From assembly GCA_024641015.1 (NCBI GenBank), contig JAHEDU010000030.1, positions 1 through 33,102 on the forward strand: a DNA stretch of 33,102 nucleotides, given 5' to 3'. Under the pieces are notes generated by a model. It saw nothing but the letters and a program-made list of their open reading frames with translations, was not told where the DNA came from and searched no databases. Shown one piece after another: positions 25,230 to 32,778 of the stretch. Every line of letters starts with the position of its first letter. The first letter of the stretch is position 1. The translations under genes and the position numbers were made by a program. The stretch is from Micrococcales bacterium (lineage in GTDB: Bacteria; Actinomycetota; Actinomycetes; Actinomycetales; Microbacteriaceae).

Positions 25230-26630
25230 GTGACTACACCTACGTTCAGCACGCTCGGCGTGCCCTCCGCCCTCGTGGCCGCTCTCACCGCGGATGGCAA
25301 GGACACCCCGTTCCCGATCCAGGTGGACACCCTCCCCGACACGCTCGCGGGGCGTGACGTCCTCGGTCGTGGAAAGACCGGCTCGGGAAAGACGCTCGCA
25401 TTCTCGATCCCGATGGTCGTTCGTCTGGCACAAAAGGTCGGAACCGCGTCGCGCAAGCCGGGTCGCCCGACGGGACTCATTCTCGCTCCCACGCGCGAAC
25501 TCGCAACGCAAATCGATGCAACGCTTCGCGCGCTCGCTGACGTCTACAAGCTGCGCACGATGACCATCTTCGGCGGGGTCTCACAGAACCGCCAGGTCGA
25601 GGCCCTTCGCAACGGAGTCGACATCGTCGTTGCAACCCCCGGTCGACTCGAGGACCTCATGAAGCAGGGACTCGTTCACCTCGATTCGGTTCAGATCACC
25701 GTCCTCGACGAGGCCGACCACATGGCCGATCTCGGCTTCCTGCCCGGCGTCACGCGCATCCTGTCGGCTACTCCTCGCGGCGGTCAGCGACTTCTCTTCA
25801 GCGCGACTCTCGACAACGGCGTGGACAAGCTCGTCGCCAAGTTCCTGCAGAACGAGATTCTGCACTCGGTCGACGAAGCCAACTCCCCCGTCGTACAGAT
25901 GACCCACCACGTTTTCGAAGTGTCGGGCGCGGACGTCAAGAAGGACCTGGTGAAGACGCTGGCATCGGGAACTGGCCGACGCATACTCTTCATGCGCACC
26001 AAGCACCACGCCAAGAAGCTCGCGAAGCTGCTCACCGAACAAGGAATCCCCGCGGTCGACCTTCACGGGAACCTGTCGCAGCCCGCTCGCGACCGCAACC
26101 TCGCGGCATTCTCCAACGGTGACGTCAAGGTACTTGTCGCAACCGATGTCGCCGCTCGTGGCGTTCACGTCGACGACGTCGAACTCGTCATCCACGTCGA
26201 CCCGCCGACCGAACACAAGGCGTACCTGCACCGCTCGGGTCGGACCGCTCGTGCCGGTTCTGCTGGCGATGTCGTCACCATTTGCCTGCCTGAACAGCGC
26301 AAGGACCTCGGTCTGATGCTGCGCAAGGCGTCGATCACCGTGACGCCCCAGAACGTGACTCCGTCGTCGCCTGCGGTGACGGAACTCGTCGGTGAAGTTG
26401 CCGAGTACGTGAAGCCCGCACCCCGTGCAGCCGTCCAGCAGCAACAGCCCCGTGGCACCTCGACCGGAGCGAACGCGCAGCGCAAGCGTGCGCAGCGCAG
26501 CCAGCGTGACCACTCGGGTCGTCCCGTCGCCGAAGGCAAGTTCTCCGAGCGCACCGGGCAGTCGGCGAACAACTTCCGCGGCAGCCGCGGCGGCAACTCG
26601 ACTCGCTCGATTCGCCCGCAGGGACGCTAA
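25230..26630 (+). CDS. DEAD-box ATP-dependent RNA helicase
   Basis: A 466-residue helicase that unwinds RNA, likely in ribosome assembly, RNA decay or cold adaptation. In order: Q motif with TPFPIQVDTLPD, motif I GKTGSGKT, Ia PTRELA, motif II DEAD (VLDEADHMAD), motif III SAT, then the second RecA domain with ATDVAARGVHV and motif VI HRSGRTARAG. The C-terminal 70 residues are basic and rich in Gln, Ser, Arg and Gly, typical of an RNA-binding tail. The start is set at GTG 25230, giving MTTPTFSTLGVPSAL as in relatives; the frame is open from 25179 but that part does not match. No strong ribosome-binding site precedes it. The last 4 bp overlap the DUF2200 gene. Confidence 0.93.
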   Translation: MTTPTFSTLGVPSALVAALTADGKDTPFPIQVDTLPDTLAGRDVLGRGKTGSGKTLAFSIPMVVRLAQKVGTASRKPGRPTGLILAPTRELATQIDATLRALADVYKLRTMTIFGGVSQNRQVEALRNGVDIVVATPGRLEDLMKQGLVHLDSVQITVLDEADHMADLGFLPGVTRILSATPRGGQRLLFSATLDNGVDKLVAKFLQNEILHSVDEANSPVVQMTHHVFEVSGADVKKDLVKTLASGTGRRILFMRTKHHAKKLAKLLTEQGIPAVDLHGNLSQPARDRNLAAFSNGDVKVLVATDVAARGVHVDDVELVIHVDPPTEHKAYLHRSGRTARAGSAGDVVTICLPEQRKDLGLMLRKASITVTPQNVTPSSPAVTELVGEVAEYVKPAPRAAVQQQQPRGTSTGANAQRKRAQRSQRDHSGRPVAEGKFSERTGQSANNFRGSRGGNSTRSIRPQGR

Positions 26631-26974
26631 GCGCGCAAAATCTTCGACATGGCTCGCCCGTTGGCGACCTCGTCGACGATCTTGTCCATCTGACGCACCT
26701 TCTTCATGAACGGATCGTCGATCTGTTCCACCCGAACACCGCAAATCACACCGGTGATGAGTTCCGCGTTCGGATTCATCGGTGCGCCGGCAAAGAAATC
26801 GTCGAGCGACGTGTCTGATGCGGCGAGTCGGTCGAGCTCGGCTTGGGAGTAACCCGTCAACCACCGAATCACTTCGTTGAGTGCTTCGACGGACTGGCCC
26901 TTCCGTTCGACCTTCGTGACATATAGCGGATACACCGTCGCAAATTGCATCGCGCGTACACGGTCGACGTTCAT
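26627..26974 (-). CDS. DUF2200 protein
   Basis: A 115-residue soluble protein of the DUF2200 family, recognised from ATVYPLYVTKVERKGQS (about 12-28), EVIRWLTGYSQAEL (34-47) and NAELITGVICGVRVEQIDDPFMKKVRQMDKIVDE (68-101). The family is widespread in bacteria and has no established function. It starts 5 nt after the rlmN stop and is probably expressed with it. Its stop codon overlaps that of the helicase gene on the other strand. Confidence 0.88.
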   Translation of the reverse strand: MNVDRVRAMQFATVYPLYVTKVERKGQSVEALNEVIRWLTGYSQAELDRLAASDTSLDDFFAGAPMNPNAELITGVICGVRVEQIDDPFMKKVRQMDKIVDEVANGRAMSKILRA

Positions 26975-26979
26975 CGCAG

Positions 26980-28185
26980 TTACCCGTTGTCAGCGGCGGC
27001 CAACTGGCCACACGCACCGTCGATTTCCTTGCCGCGGGTGTCGCGAAGGGTCGTCGGGATTCCCGCGGATTCAAGTCGATTCACGAAGTCGCGCATAACT
27101 GCAGGTTCCGACGCCGTCCAGACCGAGCCCGGCGTGGGGTTCAGCGGAATCGGGTTGACGTGCACCCAACCGGTACCACGGTCGTTGAGCTTCTTTGCGA
27201 GCAGGTCGGCGCGCCAGCCGTGGTCGTTCATGTCCTTGATGAGCGCGTATTCGATGGACACGCGGCGACCCGTCGCGTCGAAGTAGGCGCGGGCCGCGTC
27301 GAGTGCCTCATCCACCTTCCAGCGCGAATTCACGGGGATCATCTCGTCGCGAAGCGTGTCGTCCGGCGCGTGCAACGATAGGGCAAACGTCAGCTGTAAA
27401 CCCTCGGCCGCGAGCTTGTTGATCGCCGGAACCAACCCGACGGTCGACACCGTGACGTGCCGGGCAGACATGCCCAGGCCGTTCGGCTGTGGTGCCAGCA
27501 TTGTCCGAACCGACTTCATCACGCGGGCGTAGTTGGCGAGGGGCTCACCCATACCCATGAAAACGATGTTCGTCACGCGGCGTTCACCGTCGACGCCTTC
27601 CAACTCGCCCTCAGCGATTGCACGGTTTGCCTGGACGACCTGGTCGACAATCTCGGCGGCAGACATGTTGCGCGTCAAACCCGCCTGCCCTGTCGCACAG
27701 AACGGGCAGTTCATTCCGCAACCGGCTTGCGACGACACACACAGTGTGATGCGGTTCGGGTATCGCATGAGGACCGATTCAACGAGAGCTCCGTCGAACA
27801 GCCGCCAGAGAAACTTGATGGTGTCGCCCTTGTCCGTCTTGAGTCGGCGAACTTCGGTGAGCAACGGCGGAAGAGTCGCCGCGACGATGTCTGCCCGTGA
27901 TTCCGCCGGCAAGTCCGTCATGTGGTCGGGGTTAGACGTGTAATGCGTGAAATAGTGGGTGGAAATCTGCTTGGCACGGAATTTGGGTAACCCCAGTTCA
28001 ACGACCTTGGCTTCGCGTTCCTCGATCGAAAGGTCCGCCCAGTGAACGGGCGGCTTCGCGCCACGAGGCGACTCAAACTGTAGTGACGGGCGACCGTCCG
28101 GCCCGAGCTGCTGAGTCCACCCTTCCGCCGTCGGCATCACCTGCGGGCGGCTCTCGCCGCGCGAGGGAAGTCGTTCGATGGGCAT
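26980..28185 (-). CDS. rlmN: Dual-specificity 23S rRNA/tRNA methyltransferase RlmN
   Basis: A 401-residue radical SAM enzyme that methylates C2 of A2503 in 23S rRNA and A37 of some tRNAs. The iron-sulfur cluster motif CxxxCxxC is C156-GMN-C160-PF-C163. Also visible are GMGEPLANY and the [15 protein letters not shown] segment, and a Cys near the C-terminus (DGACGQLAA) that would be the methyl-carrying residue. About 45 N-terminal residues are rich in Arg, Gly and Pro and not conserved-looking. The ATG at 28185 follows TAGCCT by 6 nt, a leaderless arrangement. DUF2200 follows it. It is divergent from the accessory islet. Confidence 0.95.
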   Translation of the reverse strand: MPIERLPSRGESRPQVMPTAEGWTQQLGPDGRPSLQFESPRGAKPPVHWADLSIEEREAKVVELGLPKFRAKQISTHYFTHYTSNPDHMTDLPAESRADIVAATLPPLLTEVRRLKTDKGDTIKFLWRLFDGALVESVLMRYPNRITLCVSSQAGCGMNCPFCATGQAGLTRNMSAAEIVDQVVQANRAIAEGELEGVDGERRVTNIVFMGMGEPLANYARVMKSVRTMLAPQPNGLGMSARHVTVSTVGLVPAINKLAAEGLQLTFALSLHAPDDTLRDEMIPVNSRWKVDEALDAARAYFDATGRRVSIEYALIKDMNDHGWRADLLAKKLNDRGTGWVHVNPIPLNPTPGSVWTASEPAVMRDFVNRLESAGIPTTLRDTRGKEIDGACGQLAAADNG

Positions 28186-28191
28186 GCTTCA

Positions 28192-28197
28192 AGGCTA
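28192..28197 (-). promoter_or_regulatory. -10 element for rlmN (leaderless)
   Basis: TAGCCT on the minus strand ends 6 nt before the rlmN ATG at 28185, with no ribosome-binding site. Confidence 0.5.
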
Positions 28198-28226
28198 CCA
28201 ACACAGAGACTCGTAAGCTTCGTGTA

Positions 28227-28261
28227 TTGACAAACGATAGTTTTCTATTGATAATCGATAG
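28227..28261 (+). promoter_or_regulatory. Near-consensus promoter and probable operator of the DUF2975-HTH operon
   Basis: TTGACA (28227-28232) and GATAAT (28250-28255) are separated by exactly 17 bp, the best sigma-70-type promoter in the window. The ATG at 28262 follows the -10 by 6 nt, so the transcript is probably leaderless. The -10 lies inside TATTGATAATCGATA (28246-28260), a palindrome with one mismatched pair, and a further half-site CGATAG occurs at 28235-28240. Such a site is suited to repression by the HTH protein encoded in the operon. Confidence 0.7.
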
Positions 28262-28741
28262 ATGAAGAATTTCGCAGCGATAGCGCTAAAGACCACACTC
28301 GCGTTTGGAATAACGGTTTCGCTCCTGGCGCAGGTGCTGATAATCCCGACTTACATAGCAGAGGTCACAAACCAGCTTCCGGAAATCGCGCAGAGCGCGC
28401 CCTTGTACACCTTGGTTGGAATCTTCATCGTCGCTTGCGGTCAGGTCGTTTTAATAGCCATTTGGGCGCTTCACACCCGGGTTCGCAGAAACGAAATCTT
28501 TAACAGTCGCGCAACACCTTGGGTTAATTCCATCATTTTCGCAATTTCGGCGGCGGCAATTTTGTCGATCACAGCCACCGCCCACCTCATCGTCGCGTAC
28601 AACGCTGGAAATGCTGCAACAATCGGAATTCTCCTCCTGGCCGGCGGGGTCGGCCTTGGGCTTGCGCAGCTTATTTCAGTCCTAAAATCGCTCCTTCTCC
28701 AAGCTACAGAGATATCTAACGACCTCGAGGAGGTCATCTGA
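28262..28741 (+). CDS. DUF2975 membrane protein
   Basis: A 159-residue integral membrane protein with four hydrophobic helices at about 8-30, 47-71, 87-112 and 119-143 and charged loops. The layout and the sequence (RRNEIFNSRATPWVN in the second loop) fit the DUF2975 family, which has no proven function and is often found next to a small YozG-type HTH gene, as here. Its stop overlaps the HTH start by one base. Codons such as ATA, TTA and AAA are used much more than in neighbouring genes, and the region is visibly richer in A+T, suggesting acquisition by transfer. Confidence 0.8.
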   Translation: MKNFAAIALKTTLAFGITVSLLAQVLIIPTYIAEVTNQLPEIAQSAPLYTLVGIFIVACGQVVLIAIWALHTRVRRNEIFNSRATPWVNSIIFAISAAAILSITATAHLIVAYNAGNAATIGILLLAGGVGLGLAQLISVLKSLLLQATEISNDLEEVI

Positions 28742-28953
28742 TGGCGATAAAAATCGACCTCGATGTAATGCTTGCAAAGAAGAAAATGTCTGTGGCTGAA
28801 TTTTCAGACCGGATCGGAATAACGCCGGCCAATGTGGCGGTCCTAAAGAATGGACGCGCAAAGGCAATCCGCTTCACTACTCTCGACGCAATTTGTGAAG
28901 TGCTTGAATGCCAGCCAGGAGAAATCCTTTTATGGAACAAGTCAAATAATTAA
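28741..28953 (+). CDS. Small Xre/YozG-type HTH regulator
   Basis: A 70-residue DNA-binding protein that is essentially one helix-turn-helix domain (MSVAEFSDRIGITPANVAVLKNGRAKAIRFTTLDAI is the core, about residues 16-51), ending CEVLECQPGEILLW as in YozG-type regulators. Its ATG overlaps the DUF2975 stop (TGATG) and has GAGGAGGT at 28726-28733, so translation is coupled. It probably represses its own operon through the palindrome over the -10 box at 28246-28260; that is inferred. The membrane partner may modulate it or be its regulated output. Confidence 0.88.
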   Translation: MAIKIDLDVMLAKKKMSVAEFSDRIGITPANVAVLKNGRAKAIRFTTLDAICEVLECQPGEILLWNKSNN

Positions 28954-28954
28954 C

Positions 28955-28982
28955 TTGGCTTAATCTCATTTCCTGATACCTT
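28955..28982 (+). promoter_or_regulatory. Possible promoter of the secreted-protein gene
   Basis: TTGGCT (28955-28960) and TACCTT (28977-28982) are 16 bp apart and would give a leader of about 38 nt containing GAAGGAAG. A second pair, TTGTCG at 28987-28992 and TATAAA at 29009-29014, is an alternative. Neither is strong. Confidence 0.3.
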
Positions 28983-29027
28983 TCGTTTGTCGACGAATAA
29001 ACGCCGGCTATAAACGAAGGAAGAAAC

Positions 29028-29540
29028 ATGAACCGAAATAGATTCGCGCGAACGATAGTCTCCTCAATTGCTGCGGTGGCAACAATTTTCTCGATCGCAA
29101 CACCCGCATCAGCTTTGAGCGGATCCGAAATTCAGTCCGTAGTCGATTCAGGGCGGGGCGTAGAGGTGGTTGAACAATTTGTAATCACGCCTGGTGAATT
29201 TGCGACAGTTGGCCACATCTATTCGAACAGTTTGGCGCGAGCAACATGGGGTACCAGCTACGCAATCAGTAATGAAGAGGCATTCTTGTGGTACAAAGCA
29301 AAAGCTAAGGCAGCCGCCAATGTGTACTCGAACCTTCGAATCATCAAGGTTTGCTTCTATTACACTCGCAACAATGCGGTGATTAGCTCGACGAAGTGCT
29401 CCACTGCAAGTTCGAACGGAAGTTACTGGGTGGCCGGTCCCGAGGTGACCGATACGGTAACGGATTCGATCATCTCAGGGGCAGCAAATACGAGCTATTT
29501 CAACATCGTCACAACACGGATCAACCCAAACATCCTCTGA
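29028..29540 (+). CDS. Secreted protein of unknown function with two cysteines
   Basis: A 170-residue protein I do not recognise. Residues 1-29 are a clear Sec signal peptide (basic start, hydrophobic core, cleavage after ATPASA). The mature part of about 141 residues is rich in Ser, Thr, Asn and Val and contains two Cys, C109 and C124, which could form one disulfide across FYYTRNNAVISSTK. Aromatic residues cluster at 74-90 and 107-112. There is no membrane anchor or sorting signal, so it should be released. The ATG has GAAGGAAG upstream and an intrinsic terminator follows. It lies in the A+T-richer islet after the DUF2975-HTH pair; a structural, adhesive or antimicrobial role is open. Confidence 0.75.
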   Translation: MNRNRFARTIVSSIAAVATIFSIATPASALSGSEIQSVVDSGRGVEVVEQFVITPGEFATVGHIYSNSLARATWGTSYAISNEEAFLWYKAKAKAAANVYSNLRIIKVCFYYTRNNAVISSTKCSTASSNGSYWVAGPEVTDTVTDSIISGAANTSYFNIVTTRINPNIL

Positions 29541-29554
29541 GTCGCGATTATTAG

Positions 29555-29596
29555 CGAAGGCGGGGTTGCTCAATCGGCAATCTCGCCTTCGTTTTA
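29555..29596 (+). terminator. Intrinsic terminator after the secreted-protein gene
   Basis: CGAAGGCG (29555-29562) pairs with CGCCTTCG (29584-29591), followed by TTTT. An inner TTGC/GCAA pairing is also possible. It lies 15 nt after the stop codon at 29540. Confidence 0.7.
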
Positions 29597-29606
29597 GCAA
29601 ATCGAA

Positions 29607-29644
29607 GCGAAAGGCCCGCAACCTTTCGGTCACGGGCCTTTCGC
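29607..29644. terminator. Hairpin terminator after the LASTG surface protein gene
   Basis: GCGAAAGGCCCG (29607-29618) and CGGGCCTTTCGC (29633-29644) form a perfect 12-bp stem with a 14-nt loop, beginning 8 nt past the minus-strand stop codon at 29653. The T-run is weak. Confidence 0.7.
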
Positions 29645-29652
29645 GTGAAACG

Positions 29653-30660
29653 TTAGACGCGGTTGCGACGGGCGCGGCGTGCAACGACAAGAGCCGAACC
29701 GAGTCCGAGAACCGCGAGACCAGCAATCGCCGACGGAGTCGCGTCTACACCGGTCGACGCGAGCGGCTCGGCGAAGTACGACTCAAACGCAAGCTGCAAA
29801 CTTCCCGACGTGTCATCGTTCAACTGGAACGTGTAGTAGAAATCAGAGACGCTGTCGTAGGTGACCTGCCCGACATACTTGTCGTCCTGTCCGTCGACAC
29901 TTCCGTCAGCAGGGCCCGTGAAGGTGATGGAGTCGTCCGAAGCGGTGTTGTCTTCGACCGTGACGAGCGAATCGTTACCGCTGGTCGCGAACGTGCTCGG
30001 TGCCGGGCTCCAGAACATGACCTGCTGACCCCAGTCGATGTCGGTTGCATTCAGAGCAAGGTTGGTCAGCGTCACAGGTTCTCCGTTGACGAGGAACTCT
30101 ACGTGAATGTCGACGTATCCGGTCACCGTCTGGTCAGCAACTGAATCGCACAACGACAGCGACGTGCTGATGGTGGGCTCCCAAATGGGGTCGTCTTCAA
30201 AACCATCGATGTATTCGACCTGCGCACTCGCGACGAGATCGCCTGATCCGAAGTTCACCGGGTCATACGGCTGCAAGTTTCCGGTTGCCGTCTCGTAATC
30301 TCCGTTGCTGTAGCAACCAGGAACGTCGACCGCGTTGGAGTCCAGCCCGTTGATGTTGTCAATGTCGGTTTGGGTCAGTGCATAGAAGTAACCACCCGGA
30401 AGGCTGTTGTCCGACAAGTCTTCGACAGTGACCAGAGCGTCGACCTGGACACCATTCACGGTGACAACATTCGTGTAGGTGTATGAGTCGCCAACATTCC
30501 CGTTTTCCAGGATGTTTTCATCGACCGCATTTCCGAAGTTGAGAGCGTGGCCAGCGACGTCAATTGTGGTCGCGTAGGCAGGAGCGGCGAAGAGGCCGGG
30601 AACGACAATGAGTGATCCGGCGGCTACAGCGGCCAAACCGAAACGTGCGATGCGATACAT
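29653..30660 (-). CDS. LASTG-anchored surface protein (class E sortase substrate)
   Basis: A 335-residue cell-surface protein of unknown function. A signal peptide covers about 1-30 (cleavage near APAYA). The acidic, Thr/Asp/Asn-rich middle, beginning TTIDVAGHALNFGNAVDENI with GDSYTYTNVVTVNGV, looks like beta-sandwich surface domains; two Cys are at CYSNGD and SLCDS. The C-terminus is a full sorting signal: LASTG at 300-304, a hydrophobic helix, then RRARRNRV. LAxTG is the motif preferred by actinobacterial class E sortases; no sortase gene is in the window. The ATG at 30660 has AAAGGA upstream and a TATGAT -10 at 30688-30693; the frame is open to 30705 but that part precedes the promoter. 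Confidence 0.87.
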   Translation of the reverse strand: MYRIARFGLAAVAAGSLIVVPGLFAAPAYATTIDVAGHALNFGNAVDENILENGNVGDSYTYTNVVTVNGVQVDALVTVEDLSDNSLPGGYFYALTQTDIDNINGLDSNAVDVPGCYSNGDYETATGNLQPYDPVNFGSGDLVASAQVEYIDGFEDDPIWEPTISTSLSLCDSVADQTVTGYVDIHVEFLVNGEPVTLTNLALNATDIDWGQQVMFWSPAPSTFATSGNDSLVTVEDNTASDDSITFTGPADGSVDGQDDKYVGQVTYDSVSDFYYTFQLNDDTSGSLQLAFESYFAEPLASTGVDATPSAIAGLAVLGLGSALVVARRARRNRV

Positions 30661-30687
30661 GGAAATCCTTTCGAGGGGTTCTCCGAA

Positions 30688-30693
30688 ATCATA
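30688..30693 (-). promoter_or_regulatory. -10 element for the surface protein gene
   Basis: TATGAT on the minus strand, 27 nt before the ATG at 30660. It gives a leader of about 20 nt with AAAGGA. A small hairpin (GGGCCA/TGGCCC, 30699-30716) lies just upstream of it. Confidence 0.5.
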
Positions 30694-30724
30694 ACATCGG
30701 GCCATTGTGGTGGCCCAAGAAATA

Positions 30725-30755
30725 AAGAAAGACCGACACGAAGTCGGCCTTTCTT
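30725..30755 (-). terminator. Terminator after tRNA-Pro
   Basis: On the minus strand a 13-bp stem (arms 30743-30755 and 30725-30737, one G-U pair in RNA) closes a UUCGU loop and is followed by a T-rich stretch. It starts 7 nt after the tRNA 3' end. Confidence 0.8.
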
Positions 30756-30762
30756 CATTGCG

Positions 30763-30836
<74 letters not shown>

Positions 30837-30884
30837 CTGTCGCGAACGACAACTCCACCACCCTACCAAACGGTGAAGGCAGAT

Positions 30885-32246
30885 TTACGCGCCGAGCAAC
30901 TCACGAATTGCCGCTTCAAACACCTCGTGGTGCTTCTCGACATCGGCAACCGTGGTCGTCGGACACATCAACGCCATGTTGTGGAACGGGGTGAGCATGA
31001 TCCCGCGGTTTGCCAGGTACAGGTGCAGGAAGTCTTCGAGGTCGCCATCGGCAGCCGCGTTCGCTTCACCACCGTTTCGCGGATACGGCTTGGCGAATCG
31101 GTACTCGCATCGCGCACCAAGCTGATTTATCGCCCACGGCAGGTCGTACCTGTCGAAAATGTCGTTCATTCCCTGCGTGAACACATCACAGGTCGCGATC
31201 ATCTGGCTGAACGCTTTCTCGGTGAGGACATGTTCCAGAGTCGCTCGCATCGCCGCAACGGACAGCGGGTTCCCGGCGAGCGTTCCACCCACACCGCCCA
31301 TGTCGACGAGGTCGAGGTCGTCTCGCGCGAGCGCCTTTTCGGCGAACTCAGCGGACAAACCGTAGGCACCGGTCGGGATTCCCCCGCCGATTGCCTTACC
31401 GATAACAAGAATGTCCGGTTCGAGACCGTATTCCTTCGTCATCCCGCCGGGGCCGGCGCTGAAGGTATGGGTCTCGTCGATGATGAGGAGGGCGCCATAC
31501 TTGCGCGTGAGTTCCCGAACACCGTCGTGATATCCGGGGTCGGGCAGGACGATTCCGATGTTCGTTAGTGCAGGCTCGATGAGCACCGCGGCGACGTCTC
31601 CGTGCGCCAGCTCACGCTCTAGAGCCTCGAGGTCGTTGAACTCGGCGACGCGACTTGTTTCGAGTACGTCCACAGGCTCCCCAACATTGCCGGGTCGGCT
31701 CATCGCCTGACCGTTCGGGCCGACAACGATCAACGATTCATCGACGGAGCCGTGGTAGCAGTAGGAGTGGAACAAGATCTTGGAACGCCCGGTCAACGCA
31801 CGGACGAGACGGATAACCCAGCGGTTCGCGTCCGTCGCGGTCAACGAGAAGCTCCAGCGGTCCATGCCGAAGCGTCGCGACAGTTCTGCGCCAACCCATT
31901 CAGCGTCCGTTGTCGGAAGCATGGTCGTGAGTCCGCCCTGTTCGCCGATGCGCTTCTGGACGGCGGCGACGACCTCGGGAGCCGAGTGACCCGCCATCGC
32001 ACCGGTGTCCCCCAGCGCGAAGTCGATGTACTCGTTACCGTCGATGTCACGGACGCGGTTGCCATTCGCCGACTCGAAGTAAATCGGGAACGACCCAGCC
32101 TTCTTGTTCATCCACGTCATCGGAACCCGACCGAACAAGTGGTCAGCGGACGAGTACGCGGCCTTCGATTTCGGGTGGTTCGCTTCAAACGCGGTTCGTT
32201 CACGGTCGAACAATTCGGCGAGGCGTTGACGGTCGATTTCGGTCAT
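30885..32246 (-). CDS. Class III PLP-dependent aminotransferase (glutamate-1-semialdehyde aminomutase-like)
   Basis: A 453-residue PLP enzyme. It shows DIDGNEYIDFALGDTGAMAGH near the N-terminus, the TATDANRWVIRLVRALTGR helix, LLIIDETHTF with the cofactor-binding Asp, and DILVIGKAIGGGIPTGAYG with the Schiff-base Lys. These fit the aminomutase-like branch of class III, annotated mostly as an aspartate aminotransferase family. The substrate is not decidable, and a true HemL would normally sit with heme genes, which are absent here. The ATG at 32246 has AAGGA about 9 nt upstream; the open frame to 32387 overlaps the NUDIX gene and is discarded. The NUDIX gene ends 41 nt upstream and may be co-transcribed. 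Confidence 0.87.
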   Translation of the reverse strand: MTEIDRQRLAELFDRERTAFEANHPKSKAAYSSADHLFGRVPMTWMNKKAGSFPIYFESANGNRVRDIDGNEYIDFALGDTGAMAGHSAPEVVAAVQKRIGEQGGLTTMLPTTDAEWVGAELSRRFGMDRWSFSLTATDANRWVIRLVRALTGRSKILFHSYCYHGSVDESLIVVGPNGQAMSRPGNVGEPVDVLETSRVAEFNDLEALERELAHGDVAAVLIEPALTNIGIVLPDPGYHDGVRELTRKYGALLIIDETHTFSAGPGGMTKEYGLEPDILVIGKAIGGGIPTGAYGLSAEFAEKALARDDLDLVDMGGVGGTLAGNPLSVAAMRATLEHVLTEKAFSQMIATCDVFTQGMNDIFDRYDLPWAINQLGARCEYRFAKPYPRNGGEANAAADGDLEDFLHLYLANRGIMLTPFHNMALMCPTTTVADVEKHHEVFEAAIRELLGA

Positions 32247-32287
32247 GTGGTCACATCCTTGTGAAAAGCGGTGCTGCTGACCCCAGA

Positions 32288-32776
32288 CTAGCCGAGGTGC
32301 GTTGCGAGCAGGTCGCGCAGGTGCGGCCAGTTCTGGCCGAATCGCGGGTGCAATTCCAGTTCCTCGACCTCGGTGCGCTTGACCCACTGCAGGTCGATGC
32401 TCTCCTGGTCGTTCTCGACAGGCTCGAAGTGTTCAATGGTTCGCGCGATGACGGTCGTGTACGACCAGAAGCCGAGGTCGATGATGAATTCGTCGATCGC
32501 TTCGAGCAGTTCTTCGGGCACGCCGGCCTCTTCGTGCGCTTCTCGCAAGGCTCCATCACGAGCGGTTTCACCCTTGCGGATTGCGCCACCCGGGATTCCC
32601 CAGGTTCCACCGTGGTGAGACCATTCGGCACGAAGCTGCAGAAGCACACAGTCAGTTTCGCGATTCCAGACGAGAACCCCCGCCGCGCCAAACGCACCCC
32701 ATACTTTCTCACCGTTGGGCCCATAGACCCACTGGTCACCGGGATCGCGAAGGTGCGGAGGCGGCAGGTAGTTCAC
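32288..32776 (-). CDS. NUDIX hydrolase
   Basis: A 162-residue hydrolase of nucleoside diphosphates linked to another moiety. The complete Nudix box G-x5-E-x7-REAHEEAG-V is seen as GAIRKGET...REAHEEAGV (about residues 64-86), with GTWGIPGG just before it. The N-terminal HLRDPGDQWVYGPNGEKVWGAFGAAGVLVW is typical of actinobacterial members. The substrate is unknown. The GTG start is 2 nt after the der stop codon and lacks a clear ribosome-binding site, so translation is probably coupled to der. Confidence 0.92.
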   Translation of the reverse strand: MNYLPPPHLRDPGDQWVYGPNGEKVWGAFGAAGVLVWNRETDCVLLQLRAEWSHHGGTWGIPGGAIRKGETARDGALREAHEEAGVPEELLEAIDEFIIDLGFWSYTTVIARTIEHFEPVENDQESIDLQWVKRTEVEELELHPRFGQNWPHLRDLLATHLG

Positions 32777-32778
32777 AA

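Noticed and set aside
28984-29003. CGTTT and AAACG arms before the secreted-protein gene as an operator
   Set aside because: The arms are 5 bp with a non-symmetrical centre and do not resemble the palindrome at the DUF2975 promoter.
29637-29652. parS-like sequence CCTTTCGCGTGAAACG
   Set aside because: It differs from the parS consensus at 4 of 16 positions, lacks symmetry and overlaps the terminator arm of the surface protein gene.
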